Shown piece by piece: positions 23,440 to 35,488 of a DNA stretch of 64,000 nt. A model generated the notes under the pieces. It was not told where the DNA came from. It worked only from the letters and a program-made list of their open reading frames with translations, and did no database searches. How positions within the stretch are numbered: position 1 is the stretch's first letter; each line of letters opens with the position of its first letter. Source of the stretch: Liolophura sinensis. Its lineage: Eukaryota; Mollusca; Polyplacophora; Chitonida; Chitonidae. Both the position numbers and the translations under genes were made by a program. The stretch spans positions 61,728,984-61,792,983 of the forward strand of contig NC_088300.1 of NCBI RefSeq assembly GCF_032854445.1. Direction: 5' to 3'.

Positions 23440-25240
23440 GTTGGTGTCCAATGTTCACTCAGGCATGCTTTTATACAGAAATTATCAAAAGATTTATAAA
23501 CATAAAAGGTGCTGTTAAGCAGTTCTTTAAAATATTCATGAAAATGGTACAATGAATTAGCTATCAAAAGTCAACACAACATTGTTTTAGACTCCCAAGC
23601 AAATGGTATATTAAGAAATGCGTGTGACGTCATCAATAATCAAAATATAAAAAATACAATCTGTAACCTTTCTAGGTACAGTAAAAGGTAAACATTATCT
23701 ATAACCAGATACTAGTGATATTACTCTGCAATATATAAATGTTTCATATTCAGTTTGACAGTCTCAGTCCATGCTGGACAGAACATTGAACATATTTAAA
23801 TACAAACTAGCAACAGGCATGTTGCCAAGAAATACGATTCTTTTAAAATATTGAGCATCCGAGAGGACTGCCATTCATATAAACTCAGACACAGGTGTGT
23901 TACAGGGTTGTACAGTAATCAAACCATGATATGAACACGAAGTAATTATCAAGGGACGAAATGGTATGCCTTATAGAGAAATATAGTTTAATATAAGTTG
24001 TATACATCCTAAAACATAAAAAAGAATTGGTGATAATGACAAAAAAGGAGGAATATTAAAATTGTTAAGACAAACATAACCTTTACGTATTGAGTTAACA
24101 CTATTCTTTATAATAATCTTTTCGCCGCCTACCAAGTTCTGTTTGGATGAAATATTCCTCAGAGAAAACATATTGCAGTTAAAGAAGACTTTGTCTCGAA
24201 ATCTATAAAATGTTCTATTTCATTTTTTAAACTATACATGAAAATGGTGATAAAACTAGGAAAACTTTTGTGTTGGTCAATCGAACGGTTTTGAATCAGA
24301 CTTGAATACGTAAGTGAGTGACGCTAGTTCCAAGAGGTTACATTAGCAATGTTCTCCAAAACGATTCACTTTTTTCCTCTCTGACCGACAGTGTTTCTTA
24401 GACACTAACTAGACAGGCATTTAGTGTATGTTTTACACATGTGACAGTCATAAATCCTGGCCATAGCCATATTAGATTAAAACTATGGGGAAGTGATTTT
24501 CAGTGAGACGCAGTCATTCGTTGTGGTTTGAGCACTGTGTCAATCATCAATCTTATAACGGGATATAGTCATCACTGAGATCAAAGAGTTGGTCCCATTG
24601 ATAAATGGACTTAAACCCTATGGTATTATCTGTATCAAATACTAAACGAATGACGCTTTATATAACCTCGTCTAAATTTTAGTTCAATATAAAACCCAAC
24701 AATCATTTCGAGAGAGTTAGAGCTTAAACGGGTACAGAATCGACACTGATTGACTGAGAGGGTTTCCTGCAGCCTTGGTCACGTCTGATTAAATGTACCA
24801 TACCCGAAATTCAGCTGGGACAAGGCATAACCTGGACTTGCCTATCTGTCACACCAGCCTATCTGTCCATTCTGTCGCCCTTTCATGCGGTATTTGTTAC
24901 TCTTGTGCAGTGACCGTTTATGACTTCATCGAAGTTTATAATTTGCATTTATACGCAATTCTTAAGTTTCAATTTACAGCAATTTACCTGCCAAGGGTGC
25001 TGTCGATCGGATGAACATTTGTGGAAAAAATCAGGATATACATGCATAGTTTCCTTACTTGATTCATTGACATACATAACAAATGTTAACAAATTATAGT
25101 CTACTTTAAGGCTAATATATAGCTCAATTCTTAACACACAAGGCATAGCTAATTTTTAAAAGAACAAGTTAAGGAAAAGCGATCCATTTTTCTGTTGTAA
25201 AAACAAATCACCCAGAAATTCTCCGACACCAGGCCTAATG
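23440..25240. other. No gene recognised
   Basis: AT-rich stretch with only short open frames and no supporting splice pairs or repeats that I can name. It is the 3' flank of the minus-strand membrane protein gene, which ends at 25254. Confidence 0.4.
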
Positions 25241-25253
25241 CACGTGCTCTGTT

Positions 25254-27323
25254 TTACTTCCGTGCATAGTGAACGCCGTACGTTTCCGAGATGAGATAAT
25301 TGCGAACGTACTCGTCAGCGTCAGGTTCTCCCAGGTTCGCTATTCCGTTAAACTGAGATCCATACATTAGCTTCTCTTTGTCTTCTTTTGGACTTGTCTT
25401 GTACTTGCGCCATCTGAAATAGAATTTTTTGTAGAGCTAATATAGCGGACCGGACATGCATCATTACCAAATCTGTACGGCAACAATGGACGGACATTGT
25501 TGCGGTTGGTTACCCGGAACGTCCTTATTGGTTGATGGCTAGTATATGAATGTCTGTTTCGACGCATAGAGAAATTAGAATGCAAGTAACGCTGTTATTT
25601 TTTTCAATTTTAGAAGAGTTTAAAAATGGAAAGGTTTCTATGTAAGGTGGTTTTTATAGGCCGTATACCGAATGTTTAAACCACCACATTCGGTGAAAAT
25701 GGCTTTACAGGGAAGCGTATTGGTTTTTGAGCACAAAACGTGCTAAATATTTTATTTCAGAATAAATTGCTAAAGGGCATGTGTATTACCGAATACAAAA
25801 CTCGGACTGACATCCTCAGTTGATATCTTTGAAGCTGTTTTAAAGAATTGGATGGAAAAAATTCAAGATAAAGTTCTTAATATTGTCCAAAATATTTATT
25901 TGTGTATTTAATGGAATGTTGTCTATAATTTTCTGTTGGATGTTTCTTTGCCTGAACGTTCGCCTGAACAAAAGTCATCACCCGAACTGAAAGAAGAACT
26001 TGCACTAAAGCGCTAACAATATGGGAAGTCAATAACGGTATTTTAGTCAGTCCACTATAGGTGATACTCAAGGTCTGTTGATGACCAAAAAGAACTTTCT
26101 ATGATGTAAACGGAAAGTATTTAAAACAAAAGATATCAGCAGGGAGTGCAAACTAGAGCAGCCAATAGTTACACGTAGCACGAGAAATAGTTACACGAGA
26201 AAAATTGTTATTAAAGATTTTTCAAGACTTTACGTTTGTTCGAGTCGTAGATTTGTTGAGTGTGAGAGATGTGTGAATACGTACCTGCAAGTACTGCAGA
26301 CAGACTGGATGCTCTGCTTGAGAGTATCGCTCTCGAAACAATAAATGTCCTTCCTGAAGCAGAAGACAACGACGAGAACAGCGACAACGAAGACGATGAT
26401 CACGACCCATATGGTCAGCTGGTCTCTCCTGTATATGCAAAGGTAGGCCATACAGACCGAGATTTCATACTTCTCGATTAAAAGTTATCTCTTGTTTTCA
26501 AAGTATAATATTCGCATTCATTGAAACTGACGCACTTTTAGTGTAATCACAACTTGAACCACGATGAAAAAGATTGGATTTGGATTTGACTACTTGTTTA
26601 TAAGTTTGTGGGCGCCTGCAAATTATTACATGTTAAGGAAAATCCGTAGCAATTTTAACTTTGAACTATGGTAAGTTACTTTTTTGTTTTTACGAAGTCT
26701 TTCAATCGTTTGCAGTCTTTTTCCGCCAAAGAGCTTATTTATTTATTTACTTGTTTCTTAACGCCATACTCAAGAATTTTTTTACATATACAATGGGGGG
26801 TGCAGTTTTATAGGTGGCGGAAACCGACGTGTCCGAGGTAAACCACTGGCCTTTGGCAAGTTACTTACGAACTTTAAAACTGGTGAACAGTAGAAGAATA
26901 AAACTTAGAGAAAACAGATGTATTGTCGAAATCAGAACTGAAGAAGGTGATTGTTTTTTTTTTTTTTCATACCACTAGAGTCCAGATTCCTGGAATCGAG
27001 GTTATATATATATATATGTCGTTTTCGGTAATTTAGCTGGAAGATCGTGTGTGTTGTATTAGTTTTGTTACATATGTTAACAGTGTTAATATTTGTTACA
27101 TAATTTAGCTGGAAAATCGTGTGTGTTGTATTAGTTTTGTTATATATTTTAACAGTGTTAATATTTGTTACATATGTTTACAGTGTTTCCTTGATAGCGG
27201 ATTCACAGCATGTGAATTTGTTGTCTTGAAGACAGCATCGAGGAAGCTCCAGGTCCTCACACGGATACATGTTCCCTTCCTGTGGGCCAATATCATTATT
27301 CTTCAGGCAAGTTTTGGCTAAAC
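25254..27323 (-). CDS. Small single-pass membrane protein with six-Cys ectodomain (5' exon missing)
   Basis: Three minus-strand exons join with matching phase: 27323-27182, 26428-26285 and 25413-25254 (stop). The first encodes an extracellular stretch with six cysteines spaced C-x15-C-x7-CC-x7-CC. The second encodes a hydrophobic span (IWVVIIVFVVAVLVVVFCF) followed directly by basic and polar residues, so the tail should be cytosolic. The last encodes a 52-residue charged tail ending GVHYARK. Six cysteines in C, C, CC, CC order ahead of one membrane span is the layout of the Shisa/WBP1/VOPP transmembrane-adaptor superfamily. I infer a possible relative, but the spacing is not a perfect match and I see no PPxY motif in the tail. 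The signal-peptide exon should lie above 27323 and was not found. The plus-strand acidic open frame at 26269 is the antisense of the membrane exon. Confidence 0.7.
25503..25575 (-). repeat. Dispersed repeat copy
   Basis: Matches 18610-18672 over about 60 bases, including gttgatggctagtatatgaa. It lies in the intron before the last exon of the membrane protein gene. Confidence 0.6.
26735..26880 (-). repeat. Family-B SINE-like element
   Basis: A (TTTA)n tail, an acgccatactcaagaat module like family A, then a different body with ggtaaaccactggc and ggcaagttacttacgaact. Confidence 0.6.
27031..27172 (+). repeat. 71-bp tandem duplication
   Basis: Two copies start with atttagctggaa at about 27031 and 27102. 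They share gtgtgtgttgtattagtttt and cagtgttaatatttgttac. They border the exon at 27182-27323 on its donor side. Confidence 0.85.
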
Positions 27324-27600
27324 CTGTAATAATCAAAATTTGACGCCTAAATTTATGTATACAAAAGATAGGGCTATACAGTCGCTCTAAAAATCAACCA
27401 ACTTTGAGTTGAGAAACCCAACATTTTTGTGATACGTCACGTCTCCATCCAATTTGTTTGGATGAAAACTGACAAGGGTTTTCAGGTCGAATCGACCCAA
27501 TCCGCGTATCAGAACAGTGGTCAGTCTGTTGGTGACATATTCTATGCCAGACTTCGTCCGTTAGAGTAAACTGTTTTGATTATAAAGACCAGTTGGTTAA

Positions 27601-27860
27601 ACCCTCGATGGCTTAGTGAGCCATTTCAAAGCTTTCTTCACACTACCACCTACTGCCTTCTGACTAACGAAGTCTCGGGCTCGATCCCGCCTCTTGCTGG
27701 AACCTTTACGGCGTTAAGCCAGGGGGCTTGTCAGGCAATTGTCAAGTCCGTGACTTACTCTGCTTTAACCGACTTTGTTCAGCTATAAACGTTGTCGTGG
27801 GTCTATCATAGGTGAAATAGTCGTGGAGTCTAGGGTGTAAACACCAATCCAACAAACTAA
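27601..27860 (+). repeat. Family-C SINE
   Basis: Head cgatggcttagtgagcc with box B tctcgggctcgatcccgcc. The 3' end, gtgaaatagtcgtggagtct followed by gtgtaaacaccaatcc, is related to the family-A tail. Confidence 0.65.
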
Positions 27861-27936
27861 ACCAAAAGGGTTTCAGTAAATTCCGCCAGTCTTTACATAT
27901 ATATGTGGTTTTTGTTTTACTTCGTAGTAGGAAAAT

Positions 27937-28221
27937 ATGATTCGTCAAATACTCAAATCTAAGATCTCACCCCCATGTGAAGAAAGAACAGCAAATAGGA
28001 AGGTTACAGCCAGGGTCATCAGCGTAGAACGCGACATTGTGTCTCAGTCTGGTCAGTCTCCGCTTAGCCGCTTTAAAATGATCGAAAAACTCGTTCAAAC
28101 CAGGACCAATGTACAACCACAAACTGCAAAACCATGGCAAGTGGATATCGGAAGTGTTACCAAGCCTCGAGGTAGCCCCTTCAACAACCATACACCCCGA
28201 GAGACTGACGCAGAAGTATAA
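27937..28221 (+). CDS. Possible exon or short gene, unrecognised
   Basis: An ATG-started frame of 94 residues, basic and Ser/Thr/Gln-rich (KVTARVISVERDIV, RFKMIEKLVQTRTNVQP), similar in character to exon 2 at 22187-22516. An acceptor-like tttacttcgtag lies just upstream, but the phase does not join directly to 22516, so at least one more exon would be needed between them. It may instead be chance. The antisense frame looks less protein-like. Confidence 0.3.
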   Translation: MIRQILKSKISPPCEERTANRKVTARVISVERDIVSQSGQSPLSRFKMIEKLVQTRTNVQPQTAKPWQVDIGSVTKPRGSPFNNHTPRETDAEV

Positions 28222-28885
28222 CGTTTTTCTATAGCTATACCAAAGCCATTGTGCTCGGAAGGCTTTGTCATAGTAATTAAGCTCCACACAAAAAGACATC
28301 TGGAGAAATTGAGAATATCAGGTTTTAATATTAATTATTAAGAGAACGAAAACGTTGCTGATTATCGAAACTCGTAGTAGTCTAGTATTCTAGTTAGTAG
28401 TCTGTATCGGTTTTGGAAGTCCGCCAGTGTGATTAGCGCAAGAGGAGTTTTAACCTGTCTCAATGCCAAGACATTCACCGTTATTCAAAACGTCATGTGT
28501 CGGTAAACTTTTCTACAGTATGATCATTTCATAGCCCTAAAACATAAAATAAGCATGATGCGATACTCATCTATAACACCATGTAGAATTGTATATTTCT
28601 GTGTAATTGTCGTGATCGAAACTTTGTCATATTATGCATAGACAGAAGTCTTTACATGCAGGATAGTTCAGACTGAATAGGGGTTCATGGGCATGCATAT
28701 TACCAGTTTAACTTGACAGACACTTGTAGGCCAGTATGTTTTGGGTAACTGAAATTCAACCTGGCTGTTGAATACTTTGGGCTCCAATGAACACGCAAAA
28801 CACTGAATGGCCCCAGCGCCGGTGGGTCTCTTCGAGAGACATCGAGCCTTAATGCATTAGCCGTTAATTCATCTTCATTAATCGT

Positions 28886-29880
28886 GTAAAGTAAACATTG
28901 TGATATCGTTACCATTTTACAATTCAGCGAACATGTTGATATCGCCACCATTCTACCATATCGTGAGGGTTGTGATATCGATTCTAGTATACCACTGGGG
29001 CAGCATTGGGATGTCGGTTCTATTCTACCACATGGCGACCATTGTGATATCGGTCCTATTCTGCCTTGTGGCGAGCATTGTAATGTCGGTTTTATTCTAC
29101 CATGTTGAGAGCATTGCAATATCAGTCCTATTCTACCATTGGGCGACAATTGTGATATCGGTTCTATTCTATACCATGTGGCAAGCATTGTGACACTTTT
29201 TTTATTCTAACGTACGGCGAGCATTGTGATATTCGTTTCATTCTACCATGTGGCGAACATAGTGATATTGGTCCTATTCTACCATTCGGCAAAGATTGTG
29301 ATATCGGTTCTATACCACCACTGGGCGAGCATTGTGATATACCATCTGGCAAGTATTGTGATATCTTTTTTTTATTCTACCGTACGACGAGCATTGTGAT
29401 ATCCGTTTTATTCTACCATGTGGCGAACGTAGTGATATTGATCCTATTCTACCACTGGGCGACCATTGTGATATCGGTCCTATTCTATGCCATATGGCGA
29501 ATTCTGTAATATGGGGAACATTGAACCATCCGCGAATATTACAATATCGGTATAATCCCGTCTTACGGAAACTTTGCAATATCGGTATCATTCATCCTGG
29601 GAACAACACAGGCACACCAGCACCACTCTGTCGTATAGTTAAATTAGCGATAACGGTATTATTTAGTCGTTTGACAAACATATTAATAGAAATAATTAAT
29701 CATACCAACCCCATTCTGTCCCACCGCCTACATAAAACATATGCCTATGTTGTGCTGTCCCACGGCGAACATAAGATACCAATGCCATTCTGTTCCATGG
29801 TAAACATTAGAGATGCCAATGTCATTCTATTCCATTGCAAACAGCAATTTGTTATAAAGCGAACAAAGAGATACACTGTG
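28886..29880 (+). repeat. 36-bp minisatellite
   Basis: Units of about 36 bases with core cattgtgatatcggttctat then tctaccatgtggcgag. Marker positions at 28896, 28932, 28968, 29004, 29040, 29076, 29112 and 29148 give an exact 36-bp period. The array stays clear to about 29600 and decays to about 29880. Because 36 is a multiple of three, long frames stay open on both strands (28700-29188 minus, 28900-29193 plus) and read as 12-residue repeats. Confidence 0.95.
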
Positions 29881-29937
29881 TCACAGTTCACCGTTCTGAA
29901 ATAATTACTAGAAGGAGTTATCTTCTGAATACTTTGT

Positions 29938-30328
29938 AGTCGAGTGGTTAAGGTGCTTTCCTTTCATTCGTTAGGACGCACTGGGTGTGGGTTCAAACCA
30001 GCCTTTAGACCGGTAGATCCAAGATCAATCCTTGATCGAGTTACACCTATGACTTTAAAAGAGGAAGTTGTAACTTCCTCGCTTGGCGTTCAGCATGAAG
30101 GGGATAGTGCAACGACTGGTTGACCCGTATCAGTATAGTGGCTCGGGCGGGGCGGCTTACTTGCCTTCGGTAAGTCGTCTCAGTGAAGCAGCACTAAATA
30201 AAAGAGCGGTGGAAATCCGTCCTGCAACAAGGAGACACATTACACGTACAAGATTCCTTCGTCGTCATATGACTGAAAAATTCTTGAGTACGACGTTAAA
30301 CCCCAAGCACTCACTCACTCAAACCAGC
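29938..30328 (+). repeat. Family-D SINE, long variant
   Basis: Box A agtcgagtggttaaggtgc, box B gtgtgggttcaaaccagcc, then family-D body blocks and attcttgagtacgacgttaa with a (CACT)n tail. Confidence 0.8.
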
Positions 30329-30429
30329 CTTTAAACAGAGATTTTGTAGATTCCCAAGTCGGGCTGATGGGTCGATCACGCTTGTAGTTCCGTGTACAAA
30401 TCCTTACGTTCTTTGAAGCCCACATGTCT

Positions 30430-30570
30430 TCCACCTAGTGAGTGTGAGTAAATTGCCAGTGGTCGGTGGTTTACCCCGGACACTTTGGTTTCATCAAACC
30501 ATGAAACTGTTCACCGTCGTAGAAGTGAAAAATTATTGAGCATGGCAAAGGACAACGAATACATAAATAA
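30430..30570 (+). repeat. Family-B SINE-like element
   Basis: Contains gccagtggtcggtggtttac and a 3' end gaagtgaaaaattattgagc followed by an AAATAAAAC tail. It is in the opposite orientation to 26735-26880. Confidence 0.6.
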
Positions 30571-31339
30571 AACATAAAACGCCGATACACTGATGTATTC
30601 TTAGTCACTTATGCATCATAATTTGCAGAATTCAGATCAATATTTATAAAAAAAAACACAGCCGGATTAAAGAACAAGAAATACATTCGGAATAGCATAT
30701 TCTGTTGTTCTGGAGTAACACTGGAAAAAGGCAGCACGCAAGCTAATAATGTTTTCTCTTTTTTATGCGAAAAACTGCTAGTAAATCCTGTCTGCATTGA
30801 TATTTGGCATGTCAAAGCTTAGTATTTGGTGTTAGCTAAATACTGTAGAAAGGCTTATTGTTGTTTTCTTGGGGTTACGTAACTGAGTAGTATGTGTCAG
30901 GGTATAATACAATAGAGATATATGTGTCTGGCATGCAAGGTTTGGGTATCGATTGATTTGTATTGAGCTGTAGCATGACTCCCCATAAATCTAGTGCCAA
31001 TGAATAAATCATGTTGTCTACATACTTTTCTGATTTATAAAGCAACCGTAGGTCAAGTTGACCTGGCTACCACGTCAAAGTTGTCTTTAACGTGTATTGT
31101 CGCGGAAATAAGATTTAACTTATACCGACTTTGTTTACTAGGGCCCAAGTTGTTAACAGTACTTTTGCATTTGGCGCAAATCTGCATTTTGCGTCGTCAC
31201 TACAACCCTACCATGTAATAGCCACACTCCTTTCTCGCGTGTTTTTGGTAAAGGAAAGACTGCAACTTTAAAGACTGAAACTAAGAGCTGGCTTATTGCA
31301 GTAACTAACTGTTTTGATGACTGATTCAGGGGCATGACT

Positions 31340-31581
31340 TTATTTATTTATTTATTTGATTGGTGTTTTACGCCGAACTGAAGAATATTCCATTTATACG
31401 ACGGCGACCAGCATTATGGTGGGAGGAAACCAGACAGAGCCCGGGGGAAACTCACGACCATCCGTAGGTTGTCGCAAGTCTTTCCCACGTACAGCTGGAC
31501 AACTCGCAGGGACTGTATTGGCGGGAGGCTCCTGGGTCATTCCGCCGTGCTGGCGTGCTAACCCTGTCGGCCACAGAGGTT
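31340..31581 (-). repeat. Family-A SINE, near full length
   Basis: Tail tttatttatttgattggtgt on the left and head complement ggccacagagg on the right. Box B is eroded. Confidence 0.85.
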
Positions 31582-31770
31582 TTCGTGTGGCTTTCTTATC
31601 TGCATATTGCTCCCAGTCACTTTATGTTAAGTGCATTAGTAACAATAATTCGGGATAGCGTATATCTGTGGTTACAGTAAAAAAATGAAAGAATTATTCT
31701 GTCGATATCAGAGAGGTTAAATCGTGAACAGTCTTGGTGATGCTTTTCAAACCACTATTGAAACAAGTGT

Positions 31771-32190
31771 TTGAAAATGTTTTGGATTTATCTGAGCAAC
31801 CCTAACCAATGTCACGCATTGTCTTCTTCGTCGTCCCGTTTAATCCCTTTCATTAATCAGCAGGAACCGTTTAATTACTCTCAGACAAATCCAGTGCCCT
31901 ACAGGAATCCAGTTATCAAATCGTCTGAATATAGCTTTGTACAGATTTCAGTAATGTACTATGTAAGCGATAAATCACTAGATAGACATGTCTACAGAGT
32001 GCATGGCTGAGGATCAATATTGTAATCTTTAAGCAATTAAGGTACTTATGATCAGTCAGACTGCGGAAGTCAGTTCTACGGTCTCAGTCTGTGACCGAGA
32101 AGCGAACGGGAACAGTCTTATTTTGTCAGCCGAGAAATTATCTCCTGACACTGAACAGAACAGCAATGATCAATGGTTCACTATGTACTT
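31771..32190 (+). repeat. Array module 1, gene-less remnant
   Basis: Carries the module signature: gtttaattactctcagacaa, then tagatagacatgtctac, then gaagcgaacgggaacagtct and ttttgtcag. The same ordered blocks occur at 33590, 39404 and 43440 on plus, and at 51420, 53560 and 59650 on minus. No gene follows this copy. Confidence 0.65.
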
Positions 32191-32591
32191 AATGGGGTTC
32201 CAAGTATGTTCAAGGTATTAGTCGTTACAATGTGTGCGCACAGAACACGTGTTCGATATCCTCATTACACACCACGAAATCATCAAACGCGACGTGTCTC
32301 TTGAGAATATAAATTTTTTTTTGGTGGAAATGTATATAAAAAAGAAGTCTTTCTTGTCTGAGAACTGTCTGATTTAAATTCTTCATCCAGAATTGTAGCA
32401 ATAAAGCTGTCCATAAGATATGAAAATGTTGTCACTCAGTCGTATGTCCTGTTGTTTTTTCCTTAAATTGCGTGCGTAACCGGGTGATAACCAGGACTGT
32501 GGGAATTGTTAAAGAATATTAAGAAAGAAAACAAATTCAACAATTGTTAAACTCAAGATATTCAAGTGCATACTTGTTTGTTCGTACTAAT

Positions 32592-32619
32592 CTATGCGTC
32601 GAAACAGACATTCGTATAC
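32592..32619 (+). repeat. Dispersed repeat core copy
   Basis: Contains tatgcgtcgaaacagacatt, matching the 18641 and 25542 sites in opposite orientation, but without their wider flank. Confidence 0.6.
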
Positions 32620-34249
32620 CAGTACTAAAATAGGAAAGACTGCCCTAGAATGATAGAGTGCATGGTTCAATGTCAGTATGGGTGTTAGGTTATTACAGTT
32701 CGTTTCATCTCGACTGGGGGTAAGATACACATCTTAACTGACTTTCAAAAGGGATCAATCGTACTGAACGGCTTCTGTGTTAATAGCTTTTATCACAAGA
32801 TATCCCTACTGAATACGTCTTGAAAACCGTTACTTCTTCAAACAGTTTGTGACAATGCTTGAAACACGTGTGTTTGCTAACTAATCTGTTCAGCATACAT
32901 CGTGGGAAAGGTGTTGTGAGCCATGTGAATCTCTCAACAAGGTTAAAAGAACTACAAAGCTTGCCGGAACAATTATTTTCAAGTGGTATCCATTTTTCCG
33001 TAGATGCAGCACAGAGGCTCTTCGTTTGGCATATAGCTAATGAAGACAAGTGACGACGCACCACCTAACAACCTAATGACAACAGGCTGAATTGTACATT
33101 ATTGTACATTACATTATCATCGTCTGAGGCTAATAAAGATCCTTTTCACAATTGCTAAGCTAGACTTTTACACGAGCAAATAGGGCGCCTCTATATAGAT
33201 TATAATAACAGACCACAAACTGCAGAAGTTAATCTTTCTCAAGGATTATCAATAATTATTCACTGGTTTCTTCAGTATGATTTCTGAGAAGTTACACACA
33301 TTGCAAACTTTACTTTGGTCTGCTCACCATAAAAAAGAGTTGCTCTTGGAGTACAAATATAACATACGAAATTCTACGTTGCATTTAAAAATTAGGAGAA
33401 ATCTGAACTATAAACACCCTTTCAATCAGTTTGCAAAACAACTGCTGCAGTGAAACAATGAGACAAAAGCTAAATGAATTAAAAGTGTTCGGGTTTTTTG
33501 TTTTTATTCTGAGCGACTCAGACATTTTATTTACCAGGAACAGCTATTGTTTATTCCACTGATTCACGGTACTCTGTTATTAGTAATTAACAGGCGGCGT
33601 ATAATTACTCCCAGACAAATTCAGTGTGCCGGGGCTATTTTTCAAATCCTCTGTTGCCATTTTATCAATTTGAATAAAGTGACATGTAGGGTAATACACT
33701 AGACAGACGTCTCCATCTAATCTTTACCTCATTCACTCTTTCAGCGTTAAAGTCTTTCAATAATTAAAGTACTAAAGAGATATGAGAATGTCACTCTGTT
33801 GGAATCGTCTGATAAAGTTAGACCCGAAGTGGAATGTGTGGCCTCGGTGCCCAGGTGTTTTGGGTAGCGTGTTTTCGAACGGAAACAGTGCGGTTTTATC
33901 AGCATAGAATTAATTTCTGCTAATATGACAGTTGCGATGTACATCGCGCAAAGTACTTCATGCGGCTCCAAGAATGATGGCACTGTTGTGTGCATATATT
34001 TAAAATGGGCTACATGCTGCCCTAGCCACACGAAGATGTCCATCGAAACCATGTTAATAAACTGGGCAAGATCGAAGCCGTGTTTTCTGGCCTGAATATC
34101 ACCTAGTATTGACAAAGACCTAATATGGTTTCTTGAGCTCTTAGTGGTCATTCTAAGATCACCCTTTACCTGGAAAGAAAATTCCGAATTCTTCTGTACG
34201 TTTCCTTTTAGGTTATACCAATATAGCACGTTATTGTGTTTGCCTGTCA

Positions 34250-34270
34250 GGGGTGGGGGGTGGGTGGGGG
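34250..34270 (+). promoter_or_regulatory. G-quadruplex-type G tract upstream of gene copy 1
   Basis: Four or more G-runs with single-base loops (ggggtggggggtgggtgggg), about 1.2 kb before the start codon. G-rich tracts sit at the equivalent place in module 3 (40209-40244) and, as C-rich sequence, in module 5 (50371-50404). Confidence 0.5.
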
Positions 34271-34574
34271 ATGTCCGTCAAACTGTCTTTATCATTAATG
34301 AACCAGGATATGTAGGATTGGGTAAGAGGGGAGGGGGTGAGAATGGGCCGGGTGAGGGTAAATCTCCGGGAGATCCACTTTATTTCTCACACAACTTTAT
34401 CCAATGTTTGAATTTCACAGCAAATTAACAAAAAATAATATCTTCGTCGTTTCACATACTGTCGCACGTCGATGGTTAGTTCTATTCCAGCATCAGTTCA
34501 TTTCTCAAGCTGAAAAAAATTATCTGTTGAAATGTGCCGTGGCCTTGTACTAATTTCCAAAATATCAAATATCA

Positions 34575-34796
34575 AAACATTAAACTGTTAATTTGAACAG
34601 AAAGTCTGCTGTCTGAGTTATGCTAGAATGTAATCTGTTATTATAACATAAAACTGTGTCATATTCAGAACAATATCCTGTTAGTCTAATAGAATCTTTA
34701 TGTTGAATTAATAGAATATATGTTTTATATTTAACAGAACCACTCGGGCAACAGACTATCCGTTAAAATTAACAGATTAATGTTTGAGTGTAATTT
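34575..34796. mobile_element. Palindromic MITE
   Basis: The left arm (aaacattaaactgttaattt, then gaacagaaagtctgctgtct) is the reverse complement, with changes, of the right arm (gacggatag region read as ctgttaattttaacggatag). A related half-copy is at 1530-1650. It is absent from the equivalent place in modules 3 and 5, so it inserted after the modules split. Confidence 0.65.
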
Positions 34797-34949
34797 AATA
34801 AAAAAAAGGGATAAAGAAGTAATATAGTTACAATTCTTTAAGATTGCGTAACATTTATTGTTGCGCGTTTTAATGATCAGTGGCTGGAAATATTTATTCA
34901 GCCAACTCTACGAGCCTAAACAATGAGCACTTAAATATGTTTCTGTACC

Positions 34950-35400
34950 CCAGGGCAGATCTCTGCCCTCCAGGTAGCTCCTGAGCCAGGGGGAATAAGC
35001 CTGTAAGTATTAATCCAGAGGTGTAGTCTATTGTCCTTATTTGGGTGGATAAGCTACCTGTTGAGCTGCGCACCTCTGACAGGGTAAGGTCTTGTCCTGG
35101 CTGCTGAGCTGTGTACGTCGTGTTTGTCCAAACCTAATCAGCCCCATCATCACTCACCTGGACACGAGCCCCCGGGCATAATGGACACGACCCCGGGGGT
35201 CCGGCTTTAGGAGAGGTGGAGATGGGCATGACAACCCCGGACGTGGCAGATCTATATTAACGAATGAGGCTCCAAGGGCATTGACCTCCAATCAGAAGTA
35301 GCCAGTTACTTCCCCACCCTACATCCCCGTCCCCTCAAGCCAAACATCAGCTCTCCACTATATAAAGGACCACCAGATTCCCGTACTGATTATTCACAAC
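34950..35400 (+). promoter_or_regulatory. Conserved upstream block and TATA promoter of gene copy 1
   Basis: TATATAAA at 35359-35366 lies 130 bases before the start codon. Upstream blocks shared with copies 2 and 3 include tttgtccaaacctaatcagc, ccaatcagaagtagcc, cagatctatattaacga and cgtcccctcaagccaaacat. The run is conserved over about 450 bases. Confidence 0.7.
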
Positions 35401-35488
35401 CACTTTAACTTGCGAACACAGTCCTCCTTTCCAAGAGTTGTTCACGTTTAGGATTATACCACTACAAGGTGTTATTTTCACATCCAAG

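Noticed and set aside
26269-26481. Acidic 70-residue plus-strand protein
   Set aside because: It is the exact antisense of the membrane-span exon, whose splice phases fit its neighbours.
28886-29880. CRISPR-like array
   Set aside because: The units are contiguous and similar throughout, with no unique spacers, and the genome is animal. It is a minisatellite.
33747-34229. 160-residue minus-strand open frame
   Set aside because: It crosses the non-coding module signature, has no recognisable motif, and the matching places in modules 3 and 5 are not open.
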